DNA of 64,000 nt, from the NCBI GenBank assembly GCA_002329205.1, contig DCTC01000001.1:22031-86030 (forward strand), written 5' to 3'. The first letter of the stretch is position 1. Every line of letters begins with the position of its first letter. The position numbers and the translations under genes were made by a program. Shown in pieces: positions 42,175-51,959 of the stretch. The notes beneath the pieces were generated by a model. It made no database searches. It was not told the origin of the DNA and worked only from the letters and a program-made list of their open reading frames with translations. The stretch is from Candidatus Roizmanbacteria bacterium UBA1450. GTDB lineage: Bacteria; Patescibacteriota; Microgenomatia; UBA1406; GWC2-37-13.

Positions 42175-43094
42175 AAACATCGTTAGTACACTTTTTATCA
42201 ACCGATAATCTCAGGCTCCCGGGTCTGTTGTATGAGCCTGAAATAAAAACAAAACAGGCAGCAATTTTTCTTCATGGCTGCGGGAGTTCATCTGTTTTTT
42301 ATAAACCCGAAATGAATATATTCGCAGACATTTTTACCCGCCACAATATCGCATTTTTCCCTTTTAATAATCGGGGTGCACACCTCATAAAAACATTGAA
42401 ACAGGAAAGCGGTAATGAAGAATCGGAGGCAGAGCGAATTACAGCAGGAACATACTACGAAATTATCAGTGATTGCACAAAAGATATTGATGGTGCTATT
42501 CATTTTCTGCGAGGACAAGGATTCGAAACATTCTATCTCATCGGGCATTCGACAGGTGCAAATAAAATTGCAGTGTATCATTACAATAATACAAAAAATC
42601 CTATATCAAAATATATCCTGCTTGCCGGAGGAGATGATACGGGGCTTACCTATGAAATGATGGGTGAAAAACGATTTAAGCAGGCGCTTACTAGATGTGA
42701 AAAGGAACTCCGAAACGGAAACGGTGATAAGCCTGTCCCTAAGTATATTTATCCCGAACCATACTCATTTCGGGCTCTCTATGATGTCATCAATCCCGAG
42801 GGAGACTACAATACATTTCCATTTTATGAGTATTTGAATAATCAGAAACTTTCAGAGAAACCTCTTTTCAGGGAGTATCAATCAATTAATAAGCCGGTAC
42901 TTGTCGTATACGGAGAGCATGATGAATTTTGCTACGGCAATGTCCCTGCCTGTATTGAGGCATTAAAAGAACATACAAAATCTCAGACCGATGCTGCATT
43001 CGAAATAATTCCTGAAACGGGACACGGTTTTGATGGAAAAGAAAAAGAACTTGGAGGATTGATGGCACGGTGGCTTACTTCCAGTCTTCATTGA
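42171..43094 (+). CDS. Alpha/beta hydrolase
   Basis: 307 residues: oxyanion region 'AIFLHGCGSSS', nucleophile elbow 'IGHSTGANK' (Ser in GHSTG), a late acid in 'YGEHDEF' and His in 'ETGHGFDG'. Broadly like the DUF1749/serine-hydrolase group; the substrate is unknown. Coupled to the HAD gene by a 4-bp overlap; its 3' end overlaps the convergent PBP gene by 20 bp. Confidence 0.82.
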   Translation: MKTSLVHFLSTDNLRLPGLLYEPEIKTKQAAIFLHGCGSSSVFYKPEMNIFADIFTRHNIAFFPFNNRGAHLIKTLKQESGNEESEAERITAGTYYEIISDCTKDIDGAIHFLRGQGFETFYLIGHSTGANKIAVYHYNNTKNPISKYILLAGGDDTGLTYEMMGEKRFKQALTRCEKELRNGNGDKPVPKYIYPEPYSFRALYDVINPEGDYNTFPFYEYLNNQKLSEKPLFREYQSINKPVLVVYGEHDEFCYGNVPACIEALKEHTKSQTDAAFEIIPETGHGFDGKEKELGGLMARWLTSSLH

Positions 43095-45624
43095 CACCAA
43101 TCTTGATCGAAGAGTCTCCTGATTTGCCTTTTTCATTCCAAGCTTGAATTTTTATTTCATATTTTCCGTTATCAAGTTCAAACGTTTCAGAAATTTCATC
43201 ACGATCTTCCTTTATTACTTTTTCTTCTTTACCGTTGATCCAGATTTTGATTTCTTTAACAGGTTGAATTGATGTAATACGGGCTTTTACTTCAATCTTT
43301 TTATCACTCGTTTCGACTTTTGATTCATTTCCGGGATTTCTGATCGACACGACTACATCTTCTGAAGATGAATCAGAAGTCTCTGTCGGATATTTAAATT
43401 TATCATCATTCTGCTCACGAGCCCAGGCATCAATTGCTTCCTGCCATCTATTTTTACCGTCCCCTGAGATCGGATCATTCTCAGTAATAACAATGAAATC
43501 TTTTTCTTCATAGTTGCCTGACCGCACCTCGACATCATTGGCCAGCCTGCCGTTTGATTTTGATAACTTCAATTTTTTATAAAAGGGTGAAACCTCTGTA
43601 GGGGCAGTTCCTTTTACATAATATTCTGATCGCTTGGGATACCCGTCCACAGGAAGGCCTCCCAGATATGCATCAATTTCCATAGCTTCTACATCATCAG
43701 GTTTCTCAATGATACCGTCATCATATTTTTTCAGCAAAGCAATCATCGTGTCATGCCAGATGGGAGATGCACCTGTAGCACCGGATGCAATATTCGGATT
43801 CATTTTTGAGTTATCATTATTACCCACCCAGACACCGAGAACAATTTCTCTGGTAAAGCCGACAGCCCAATTGTCCCGTTTATCGTCAGTGGTACCGCTT
43901 TTGACTGCAACCGTTTTTCCAGAAATATTGAGATAAGAACTGGGCCCAAAGGTATCAACGCGTGCATTATTGTCAGACAGAATATGAGAAATAATAAAAC
44001 TAATAGCAGGGGAGAGTACTTCTTTTTTCTTTTCATCTTTCTTTTTGTAAATAGTTTTTCCATTGAAATCGGTGATTTCCAGGACTCCAATAGGTTCTAC
44101 TCGACCACCGCCATTGGCAAATACGGAAAAAGCCTGTGTAAGATCAAGCAGGGTAGTTTCGCCCCCTCCCAGTGAAGCGGAAAGACCGAGATTATTCATG
44201 TTCTCAGTAGTCGGCTCGAGTGAATCAATACCCATATCGTAGCTTTTTTGCAGGAAGTCACGAAGACCAAGCATCGCAAGCATCTTGACTGCAGGAACAT
44301 TGAGAGAATTTCCGAGAGCAAACCGGATCTGCACCGGTCCGCGGTATTTCCCATCATAATTTACCGGGATATAGCTTTCTTCCGAACTTGAATCGGGGAA
44401 TTCTGTCTTGACATCCATGATGACTGTTGATGCGGTGTACCCTTTCTCGAATGCAACAGCATACTCAATCGGCTTCAATGTAGAGCCCGGTTGTCTACTC
44501 CCTTGAGAAACAACATCATATTTTCCGTATTCATCATTGTTGTAATCATATGATCCGACATACGTAATTATTTCTCCTGTTTGCGGGTCCATCGCGACAA
44601 GAGCACCATTCCCGACATCATAATCCTCGAGTCCTTCGATTTCCTCCTTTACGATTTTCTCTGCCTGTTTCTGAAGATCGAGATCAAGCGTTGTCTTAAT
44701 TTTTACCCCCTTGGTCAATAATGCTGCGCCGTATTCGTCTTCTATCTGTTTTCGAATATAAAATACAAAATGCGGTGCGTTGATCGAAATTTTGGGAGAA
44801 GAAAATTTCACTTTATCAAGTTGTGTGAGAGCTTTTTCCCTTTCTTCTTTGGATATATATCCGTCTTCTTCCATACGGCGCAGAACATCTTTTGTACGAC
44901 CTTTCCAGGCATCCTTTTTGCCGATAAACGGAGAAAAAACGGAAGGATTCTGAGGAAGACCGGCCAGGATAGCAGATTCGACTAAATTGAGGTCTTTCGG
45001 AGCTTTACCGAAATATCCCATAGATGCGGAACCAACTCCCACATAGGTTCCTCCGTAGGGAACCTCGTTCAGATACATACCCAGAATTTCTTTCTTTGAA
45101 TATTTTTTTTCGACCTCATAGGCGAGAATTGCTTCCTTTATTTTACGAGACAAACGACGTTCGGAAGTCAATAACACATTTTTTATGAGCTGCTGGGTAA
45201 TGGTCGAACCTCCTTGGGGTTTACCGATGAGGCTGTTGAATGAGGCTCTTATAATACCATATTCTGACACTCCCTTATGTTCGTAGAACCGTTTGTCCTC
45301 TATAGCAACAGTCGCTTCCTGAAGGTGTTCAGGGATATCCTCTATCTCGACCGGGACTCTGTTTTCGTCTTTGAACATCTCATATATTATTTCTCCATTA
45401 CGGTCATAAAAAATAGTTGAATTGCCTCTGCTCTCAGAGAGCTTGCCCGGTTGGGGAAGATCACGTCCATACCATGCAAAAAGCGCGAATGCACCGATAT
45501 ATCCGAAAAGGATCATACCGATAATACCGATGACACCGTACATCATCAGCTTTTGCCTGTTGAGACCGGATAAGAGACCGAATGAAGGTCGACTGCTTCG
45601 CCTTCGTCGAGGGACATATGCCAT
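43075..45624 (-). CDS. Class A penicillin-binding protein (PBP1A-like)
   Basis: 849 residues: a membrane span (~27-50), a GT51 transglycosylase with 'EDKRFYEHKGVS' (Glu109), a transpeptidase with the SxxK motif in 'GSTLKP' (~380), SxN in 'GNSLNVPAVK' and KTG-type 'KSGTTDDKRDN'. After ~760 an extra Ig-like beta domain ('VKEIKIWINGKEEKVI') extends it beyond the catalytic core. It polymerises and cross-links peptidoglycan. TACAAT (plus-strand 45632-45637) is 7 nt before the ATG. Confidence 0.94.
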   Translation of the reverse strand: MAYVPRRRRSSRPSFGLLSGLNRQKLMMYGVIGIIGMILFGYIGAFALFAWYGRDLPQPGKLSESRGNSTIFYDRNGEIIYEMFKDENRVPVEIEDIPEHLQEATVAIEDKRFYEHKGVSEYGIIRASFNSLIGKPQGGSTITQQLIKNVLLTSERRLSRKIKEAILAYEVEKKYSKKEILGMYLNEVPYGGTYVGVGSASMGYFGKAPKDLNLVESAILAGLPQNPSVFSPFIGKKDAWKGRTKDVLRRMEEDGYISKEEREKALTQLDKVKFSSPKISINAPHFVFYIRKQIEDEYGAALLTKGVKIKTTLDLDLQKQAEKIVKEEIEGLEDYDVGNGALVAMDPQTGEIITYVGSYDYNNDEYGKYDVVSQGSRQPGSTLKPIEYAVAFEKGYTASTVIMDVKTEFPDSSSEESYIPVNYDGKYRGPVQIRFALGNSLNVPAVKMLAMLGLRDFLQKSYDMGIDSLEPTTENMNNLGLSASLGGGETTLLDLTQAFSVFANGGGRVEPIGVLEITDFNGKTIYKKKDEKKKEVLSPAISFIISHILSDNNARVDTFGPSSYLNISGKTVAVKSGTTDDKRDNWAVGFTREIVLGVWVGNNDNSKMNPNIASGATGASPIWHDTMIALLKKYDDGIIEKPDDVEAMEIDAYLGGLPVDGYPKRSEYYVKGTAPTEVSPFYKKLKLSKSNGRLANDVEVRSGNYEEKDFIVITENDPISGDGKNRWQEAIDAWAREQNDDKFKYPTETSDSSSEDVVVSIRNPGNESKVETSDKKIEVKARITSIQPVKEIKIWINGKEEKVIKEDRDEISETFELDNGKYEIKIQAWNEKGKSGDSSIKIGVNEDWK

Positions 45625-45699
45625 AAGGATAATTGTAGCATATTACGTAAAAGTGGAACCTTTTAGACAGAAGCCAAATATGCTACAATAGTCATTATT

Positions 45700-45810
45700 A
45701 TGCGTATACTGAAGAAGATATTCAAACCTAAAAATGTGATCAGAGTCATAATGGCTATTGCGGCTCTGCTTCTTATCATCACCAGCTTTGCCCCGTTTTT
45801 TTATCTATAA
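45700..45810 (+). CDS. 36-residue membrane peptide
   Basis: A basic N-terminus ('MRILKKIFKPKNVIRV') is followed by one hydrophobic span ('IMAIAALLLIITSFAPFF'). TACAAT at 45684-45689 is 10 nt before the ATG. The clean charge-then-span pattern and its own promoter support a real gene. Function unknown. Confidence 0.55.
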   Translation: MRILKKIFKPKNVIRVIMAIAALLLIITSFAPFFYL

Positions 45811-45876
45811 CGGTTTATTCTGATCGGGTGAATTAACTATTTTTTCGTACTATGTTGTGAGCGATATAATAATCAT

Positions 45877-47940
45877 ATGGATTTTCAAAAACCAATAGAT
45901 TCTCTTCCCCGGACAAGTCCACGAACAATACAGCGGCTCCAAAAGCTCGAAATACACACGTATTCCGATTTACTTCATTATTACCCTTTCCGGTATGATG
46001 ATTATTCAACACGGGCCAAAATAGGGACTGTTCAGGCAGGAGAAACAGTGACAATAACAGGGACAATTCAGACATTTCAAAATAGTTTTACCAAGCGTGG
46101 CTTTAAGCTTCAAAAAGCAATTATTTCTGACGAAACCGGAATAATAGAAGCAGTCTGGTACAACCAGATGTATCTGACAAACGTACTGAAAGAAGGTATG
46201 CATATTGCGATTGCCGGCGTCATCGAACGATTCGGCAGAACGGTTACCATCAAGCCGCAGGAGTATGAAATCCTTTCATCTCTCCAGGATAAAACCATAC
46301 ATACAGGCAGACTTGTGCCGGTGTATTCACAAATATATGGACTATCATCAAAAACTATTCGTGAGAAAATTCTGTATGTTTTAGATTTATATAAATTAAT
46401 CGATCCGAGTAATACTGAGTTCATACCCCATGATATTTTGGGGAAATACAATCTCATCGGGCAGCACCAGGCAATCAACTGGATACATCTTCCCCCCGGA
46501 AAAAAAGAACAGCAACAGGCGCAACGCCGAATCGGATTCAATGAACTTTTTATTCGTGTACTTTCATCTCATCTGGTAAAAGAGAAATGGAAACAGGAAA
46601 CAACGACAACACCCATCACCATAACGAAATCGATTCAGGAACAATTGGACCGATTTATGAAAAATCTTCCTTTTGAGTTAACTTCGGCGCAAAAGCGGAC
46701 GACAGAGGAGATACTCTCAGATATTCAGAAAAAAACACCAATGAACCGATTTGTTCAGGGAGATGTCGGATCAGGAAAAACAGTTGTCGCAGCCATTGCA
46801 GCATTTGTTACGCATCTCAACGGACTTCAAACACTCATCATGGCACCCACTGAGATACTGGCACAGCAGCACTTCAAAACAATATCAACGCTTATCAATG
46901 ATCCACATATCAAGATCGGGCTGCAAACCGGGTCGCACAAGTCAATTTCCAAAAAAAAATCTTCGTTGGAGTATGATATTGTAGTAGGGACACAGGCTCT
47001 CATTACCGAAAAATTGAATTTTGATCACGTTGGACTGGTGGTCATAGATGAACAACATCGTTTCGGGGTAAAGCAAAGAGCTATGCTGAAAGACAAAGGA
47101 ATTAATCCTCATCTGCTGACTATGACGGCGACACCAATTCCACGTACAGTTTCACTTACATTGTACAGCGAGCTGGATCTTTCTGTTATTGACGAGATGC
47201 CCAAAGGAAGAAAGCCTATAAAAACCTACGTTACACCCCAGGAGAAGCGGGAGAAAGGGAATGAATGGATAAAAAAACAAATTCGCGAACAGGGAGCGCA
47301 AGTGTATATAATATGCCCGCTGGTTGAAGAGTCCGAATCGGAAACACTGAAATCAGTTCGTGCTGCCACCAAAGAATATGAATATTTAAAACATGAGGTA
47401 TTTAGAGAATTCAATGTGGCACTTCTACATGGAAAAATGAAAGCAAAGGAAAAAGAAGAAGTCATGAAGCAATATAAGGACAAAAAATATGATATTCTCG
47501 TTTCAACCTCTGTGGTGGAAGTAGGAGTAGATGTACCCAATGCGACAATTATGTTTATTGAAGGTGCGGAACGTTTCGGTATCGCACAATTGCATCAGCT
47601 GCGTGGACGTGTAGGGAGATCGGATAAGCAATCGTATTGTTTTCTGTTTACCAGTACAAAAGAAGCTGAGCAGAAGCATCGACTCCAATTTTTTTCATCA
47701 ACCAATTCCGGATTGAAACTGGCTGAATATGATCTGAAACTGCGCGGTCCCGGAGATCTCTACGGCACACAACAGCACGGGTATACTGATCTCAAACTTG
47801 CAGATATTACCGATTATCGGCAGGTCCATGATGTAAAAGATGCAGTTCAGACGTTTGTTAACAAGTATCATGTAAAGGATTTCTCAATTTTGAAACAAAT
47901 GATAGATGAATATCAGGTGGATCAGATTAGCAGAGACTAA
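45877..47940 (+). CDS. recG: ATP-dependent DNA helicase RecG
   Basis: 687 residues: N-terminal wedge/OB domain ('KIGTVQAGETVTITGTIQ'), Walker A 'GDVGSGKTVV' (~294), 'DEQHRFG' box II (~390), 'TATPIPRT', and C-terminal 'TSVVEVGVDVPNA' and 'QLRGRVGRS'. Remodels stalled forks and Holliday junctions. TATAAT (45865-45870) is 6 nt before the ATG, so it is leaderless. Confidence 0.96.
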   Translation: MDFQKPIDSLPRTSPRTIQRLQKLEIHTYSDLLHYYPFRYDDYSTRAKIGTVQAGETVTITGTIQTFQNSFTKRGFKLQKAIISDETGIIEAVWYNQMYLTNVLKEGMHIAIAGVIERFGRTVTIKPQEYEILSSLQDKTIHTGRLVPVYSQIYGLSSKTIREKILYVLDLYKLIDPSNTEFIPHDILGKYNLIGQHQAINWIHLPPGKKEQQQAQRRIGFNELFIRVLSSHLVKEKWKQETTTTPITITKSIQEQLDRFMKNLPFELTSAQKRTTEEILSDIQKKTPMNRFVQGDVGSGKTVVAAIAAFVTHLNGLQTLIMAPTEILAQQHFKTISTLINDPHIKIGLQTGSHKSISKKKSSLEYDIVVGTQALITEKLNFDHVGLVVIDEQHRFGVKQRAMLKDKGINPHLLTMTATPIPRTVSLTLYSELDLSVIDEMPKGRKPIKTYVTPQEKREKGNEWIKKQIREQGAQVYIICPLVEESESETLKSVRAATKEYEYLKHEVFREFNVALLHGKMKAKEKEEVMKQYKDKKYDILVSTSVVEVGVDVPNATIMFIEGAERFGIAQLHQLRGRVGRSDKQSYCFLFTSTKEAEQKHRLQFFSSTNSGLKLAEYDLKLRGPGDLYGTQQHGYTDLKLADITDYRQVHDVKDAVQTFVNKYHVKDFSILKQMIDEYQVDQISRD

Positions 47941-48078
47941 ATGCGTATGAGTGATTGAAAATAGCGTATTTGTTTCCAGGTATTTCGCACTGATCACCGA
48001 TTACTTACACTTCTTGTTTTATCACCCTCCGCATGATATTATTACGATATCGAAATATAATTTTATTACAGTAATCCT

Positions 48079-48234
48079 ATGGCCCCTTTGCCCAAACGAA
48101 AACATTCAAAAGCACGAAAAGGAAAACGAGTTCTCGAAAGAAAATCAGAATCAACTCTTCCCGAACTTGTTGTGTGTCCTGAATGCGGAAAGAAAAAAAT
48201 GCCGCACCGACAATGTAAAAATTGTGGAAAATAA
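48079..48234 (+). CDS. rpmF: Ribosomal protein L32
   Basis: 51 residues: 'PLPKRKHSKARKGKR' N-terminus and a four-cysteine zinc ribbon ('CPEC' and 'CKNC') typical of L32. Short but the right length for the family. Confidence 0.9.
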   Translation: MAPLPKRKHSKARKGKRVLERKSESTLPELVVCPECGKKKMPHRQCKNCGK

Positions 48235-48240
48235 TATTAC

Positions 48241-48318
48241 AAGACTGTAGGTGATAGGCGGTATGTATTATATAAAAATAACTGTAACCTACAGCCCAGA
48301 TATCACACTACCTACCCT
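48241..48318. repeat. Heptamer array and hairpin between rpmF and nusB
   Basis: TAG at 48248 and 48255 and TAT at 48262 give a 7-bp period (TGTAGGT, GATAGGC, GGTATGT). CTGTAGGT pairs with ACCTACAG about 30 nt downstream. Confidence 0.5.
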
Positions 48319-48726
48319 ATGGACCCGCGACATCAAAAACGCCTTAATATCGTTCAAAATTTGTTTGCACAATCTTTTAGCAGTAGCGATACTGGCGGGA
48401 ACCTACCTTTTCAGGATGAAGATCTGACAAAAAAAATCCTTTCACACCGTGAAGAAATTAATGACTGCATTCAAAAGCACGCACCGAAATACCCTGTTGA
48501 TAAAATTGCCAAGATTGATATGAGCATATTGCAGCTTGCAATATACGAATTGTTGTTTGAAAAGAAAAAACAACCAACAAAAGTTGTGATTAATGAGGCA
48601 GTTGAGCTCGCCAAAGAGCTCGGTAATGAGCGTTCATATGCTTTCGTCAATGCAGTCCTCGGATCAGTGCTCAAAGATATTACCAATAATGATTCAAACG
48701 ATGGAAAAAAATCTCAGTCGTCTTGA
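48319..48726 (+). CDS. nusB: Transcription antitermination factor NusB
   Basis: 135 residues with the all-helical NusB pattern, ending 'VVINEAVELAKELGNERSYAFVNAVLGSVLK' (in part). Part of the rRNA antitermination complex. The last 26 nt overlap rnc. Confidence 0.92.
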   Translation: MDPRHQKRLNIVQNLFAQSFSSSDTGGNLPFQDEDLTKKILSHREEINDCIQKHAPKYPVDKIAKIDMSILQLAIYELLFEKKKQPTKVVINEAVELAKELGNERSYAFVNAVLGSVLKDITNNDSNDGKKSQSS

Positions 48727-49396
48727 AGAAAAAATTCAAATTGACTTTAAAAACAAGGAACTACTTCGCAATGTGTTTGTACATCGCTCCTATCTGAATG
48801 AAAACCGAGAGTTTGAACTGCCATCCAATGAAAAGCTGGAATTTCTGGGAGATAGCGTCTTGTCGCTAGCAACATCCATCTATCTCTATCAAAAATATGC
48901 TCATCTGCAAGAAGGTGATTATACAGATATTAAGGCCTCAATAGTCCGAACCGAAAGCCTTGCCGAAGTAGCTCGGGAACTCAAGCTTGGAGATTATTTA
49001 TACCTTTCGCACGGAGAAGAAAAGGGGAAAGGCCGCACGAAGACAAATATTCTTGCAGATGTCTTTGAAGCACTCATTGCTGCAATTTTTATTGATCAGG
49101 GATTCGATCGGGCTTATCAGTTTATAACGGAGCATTTATTTGCTGAACGGTTGGATTATATTGTCAATAACAAACTCTATCTTTCCCCGAAAAGCCGTCT
49201 ACAGGAAATGACACAGGCTTTATACAAAGAACTGCCCGTGTATGAACTAATAGAGGCAACCGGCCCTGAACATAAAAAGACTTTTTCCGTTCATGTTCTG
49301 GTAAACGGTGAAATAAAAGGAAAAGGCGTCGGAAAATCTAAAAAACAGGCAGAAGAAAATGCCGCACAAAATGCACTGGAATTATTGACAAAATAA
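48701..49396 (+). CDS. rnc: Ribonuclease III
   Basis: 231 residues from the ATG at 48701 inside nusB. Catalytic signature 'NEKLEFLGDSVLSL' with its acidic pair, a second acidic site in 'LADVFEALIAAIFIDQG', and a C-terminal dsRNA-binding domain ('SRLQEMTQALYKELPVYEL', 'GKSKKQAEENAAQNALELL'). Processes rRNA precursors and structured mRNAs; paired with nusB by overlap. Confidence 0.95.
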   Translation: MEKNLSRLEEKIQIDFKNKELLRNVFVHRSYLNENREFELPSNEKLEFLGDSVLSLATSIYLYQKYAHLQEGDYTDIKASIVRTESLAEVARELKLGDYLYLSHGEEKGKGRTKTNILADVFEALIAAIFIDQGFDRAYQFITEHLFAERLDYIVNNKLYLSPKSRLQEMTQALYKELPVYELIEATGPEHKKTFSVHVLVNGEIKGKGVGKSKKQAEENAAQNALELLTK

Positions 49397-49468
49397 CGAT
49401 ATAATAAGTTTTTCGTTCGGTTAGTAGACATATTTAAATAATTTTTTTACCAATTTAGTAATATACAC

Positions 49469-49720
49469 ATGGCAGTAGCTTTACGGTTAATGCGATTCGG
49501 CAAGAGAAAACAGCCTTACTATCGTATTGTGGCTCTAGATAAGAGAAAGAAACGAGATGGATCTTATATTGAAAAAGTAGGTCTTTATCATCCGTTGGAT
49601 GAAAAAAACAATATTCGAATAATCAAAGAACGTTTTGAATATTGGAGATCAAAAGGCGCACAACTTTCTGAAGGACTTGAACGTCTTCTCAAAAATGAAA
49701 AAGACGTCGTTTACGAGTAA
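49469..49720 (+). CDS. rpsP: Ribosomal protein S16
   Basis: 83 residues: 'AVALRLMRFGKRKQPYYRIV', 'DGSYIEKVGLYHPL', full length. Its stop is 2 bp from the end of convergent pilO. Confidence 0.97.
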   Translation: MAVALRLMRFGKRKQPYYRIVALDKRKKRDGSYIEKVGLYHPLDEKNNIRIIKERFEYWRSKGAQLSEGLERLLKNEKDVVYE

Positions 49721-49721
49721 A

Positions 49722-50339
49722 TTATTCGATCTTCTTCATTATTTCATTCAGAAAATCAATATCATTTTGGTTTACTATGGCTGTATTTTCTGAACCTGTT
49801 GTAGAAAATGGTTTGTGTATCAGATTCACTCTGAAATTTATAGTTGCACCATCCTCATAAGTCACTGTCACTTCTTCATTCGTAATCAATCGTCCACTCA
49901 CGTAATTATAATCCCGCAGTAACGTCTCAATATCATCAGGATTCCCGCGAATGGATAATTCTAGAGACATTTTTTCATCCGTGGTATCGTCCAGATTGAT
50001 ACTATATGACTCTACTGAAACACCTGTTTCTGCTCCGAGTTTTTCCAAAGCCGCAATCACTTTGAAGTATGATTCTTCTTCAGGGATAAGCTGATCGAGT
50101 AAGGTATTATAGTTATCAATACTGCCTTCAAGGAGTTCTTTATTGTTTTGAATCAAGCCTGCTGATTGTTTTGAAGCTTCCAGTTCAAGCTTGGTGGTTT
50201 CCAGCTCCGAATATAAGCTGTATGTGTTGTAACCCAAGTAACCGACGAAAGATATCAAAACAATATCCATGACAGCAAACAGAGCAATCGGCAAAAAATT
50301 TATGTTTAAAATAAATCGCTTAATTTTCTCCAGTTCCAT
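49722..50339 (-). CDS. pilO: PilO-like type IV pilus protein
   Basis: 205 residues from the ATG at 50339, which overlaps pilN by 20 nt. One N-terminal span ('LPIALFAVMDIVLISFVGYL'), a coiled coil, then a ferredoxin-like domain with 'LSIRGNPDDIETLLRDY'. Third gene of the pilMNO inner-membrane assembly platform. Confidence 0.8.
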   Translation of the reverse strand: MELEKIKRFILNINFLPIALFAVMDIVLISFVGYLGYNTYSLYSELETTKLELEASKQSAGLIQNNKELLEGSIDNYNTLLDQLIPEEESYFKVIAALEKLGAETGVSVESYSINLDDTTDEKMSLELSIRGNPDDIETLLRDYNYVSGRLITNEEVTVTYEDGATINFRVNLIHKPFSTTGSENTAIVNQNDIDFLNEIMKKIE

Positions 50340-50901
50340 GAGATTCCGGTGAGGTAAAGATTCCCTCAATTGTCAATAAATATCCTTCTTGATTCTGCTG
50401 TACAACATTAAAACCCGCAATGCTAATTTGTTCGAAACTGTCCTGAAATAACGGAGTTTCCAGTTCTTCGATAAACTGAAGTGCACCTTCGTAACTGCTA
50501 AAATTGACAGAAATTGATGTTTCTCTTGCATTGTTTACCATAAAACTCATCAGTTGTTCTTCAGGAGAAGTTTTACTGAAAATTTCTTTCAGAATAGAAT
50601 AATATTGAAAGCTGTTTGCGTCTTCATCCATATAAGACTGTACAGTATTGTACTTGAATACAAAACGTTGAATTTCCTTAGAAAAAGACTGGTTGAGAAG
50701 AATATATCTGTTATAGTTTTTGATCGAGGTATCAACAGCGTTTTTCTCTCTGCGAAGGTAAATAAATGTACCCCCGACAAGAAGCAACACAACCAAAGAA
50801 ACGCCAAATGTCCACAGAGCAATTCTTCGGGCAAGGACATAATATGTCACTACCTTTTTTGATGAGGATCTCTGGGAAAAGAGATTGAGCCTGCGTTTCA
50901 T
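50320..50901 (-). CDS. pilN: PilN-like type IV pilus protein
   Basis: 193 residues: short basic cytoplasmic N-terminus ('MKRRLNLFSQRSSSKK'), one membrane span (~29-50), coiled coil and a small alpha/beta domain. The N-terminus normally binds PilM, encoded just upstream with a 4-bp overlap. Confidence 0.8.
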   Translation of the reverse strand: MKRRLNLFSQRSSSKKVVTYYVLARRIALWTFGVSLVVLLLVGGTFIYLRREKNAVDTSIKNYNRYILLNQSFSKEIQRFVFKYNTVQSYMDEDANSFQYYSILKEIFSKTSPEEQLMSFMVNNARETSISVNFSSYEGALQFIEELETPLFQDSFEQISIAGFNVVQQNQEGYLLTIEGIFTSPESHGTGEN

Positions 50902-51914
50902 CGAATATGTGTCGCAATAACTGGTATAAACGTTGACAGTACTTGCGAAAATGTTTGGGTAATGGTATTGGGTATCAGAATATTCGACAGTGGGAATGAC
51001 TGAGTCGGTAGTGACAGCCGTTTTTGGACGGTTTCGTGAATATTGGCAATTTGATTATCATAATTGAATAAATATATGTTTTTAATAGGAATATGATATT
51101 TCTCCTGTGTCAAAAGAATTGTTTTTTCCATTTCTGTAAACAGTTCATTGAGTACCGGATAAATTATTGCATACACATTCACACTCCCGTTACTGCTGAG
51201 ACCGATGGTCTTCAACGCTTCCATAGTTTTCTGATCACTCAGGTTGGTATTTAATTTCAAATCACGGAGGATAATGTCATAACCGATTCGTGAGGATCTG
51301 GTTGTCTGAAAAAAGGGGAAAGCAGGATTGATTACATAGATGGAACTTCCGGAAAAACCAAAATTCAGAATAAGTGCCGGCTCCTTAATAAATTTATAGA
51401 ATTCCGTAAGGAATCTTCCCATTGCGGTCAGTTCATTCTCAAGTGACACCGGTTCCAGATTGGCGTATTCGACTGTTTTATAAATATGGTCAACAATCTT
51501 TTTCTGTGATGCAACAAAAAGGATCAATAGTTTCCCATTTGGAAGTTTGCTGATTATTTCGAGGTCTAGATATACTTCACTGATAGGCAGGGGTACAAAT
51601 TCATCAGCCTGCAATCTGATTGCCTTTACCAATTCTTCTTCAGGCAAATTCGGCATCAATAGAAGCTGTGAGTAACTTAAGGCATCCGGAACGACTACAT
51701 GCGCTTTCGTCGAGGAAATATTTAGCTGTGCATGGAGCGTACTCAAGAGCTTTGCTTCTTCCTGGGCTGATTTTTCATCAGGATTCGAATAAAAATTGGG
51801 GACTGTATTGTCGTATCCCAGAGAAAGAAGTTCAACCTTATTTTTCTTGGTTTCCAGATGAGCCAATCTCGTAAATTGCTCACTAATATCAATAGAAAAT
51901 AAATTTGCTGCCAT
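50898..51914 (-). CDS. pilM: PilM-like actin-fold type IV pilus protein
   Basis: 338 residues, starting 'FSIDISEQFTRLAHL' (phosphate-1-like loop), with 'ALILNFGFSGSSIYVI' as the second phosphate loop. Cytoplasmic ring component that binds PilN. Heads the pilMNO group; 4-bp overlap with pilN. Confidence 0.82.
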   Translation of the reverse strand: MAANLFSIDISEQFTRLAHLETKKNKVELLSLGYDNTVPNFYSNPDEKSAQEEAKLLSTLHAQLNISSTKAHVVVPDALSYSQLLLMPNLPEEELVKAIRLQADEFVPLPISEVYLDLEIISKLPNGKLLILFVASQKKIVDHIYKTVEYANLEPVSLENELTAMGRFLTEFYKFIKEPALILNFGFSGSSIYVINPAFPFFQTTRSSRIGYDIILRDLKLNTNLSDQKTMEALKTIGLSSNGSVNVYAIIYPVLNELFTEMEKTILLTQEKYHIPIKNIYLFNYDNQIANIHETVQKRLSLPTQSFPLSNILIPNTITQTFSQVLSTFIPVIATHIR

Positions 51915-51959
51915 AGTCTAAGAGTAGCAGAGAAGAGTACTAAAAATCAATCAGCGTTA

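Noticed and set aside
48593..48700. N-terminal extension of RNase III inside nusB
   Set aside because: The extra 36 residues are the out-of-frame image of nusB; the family start matches 48701.
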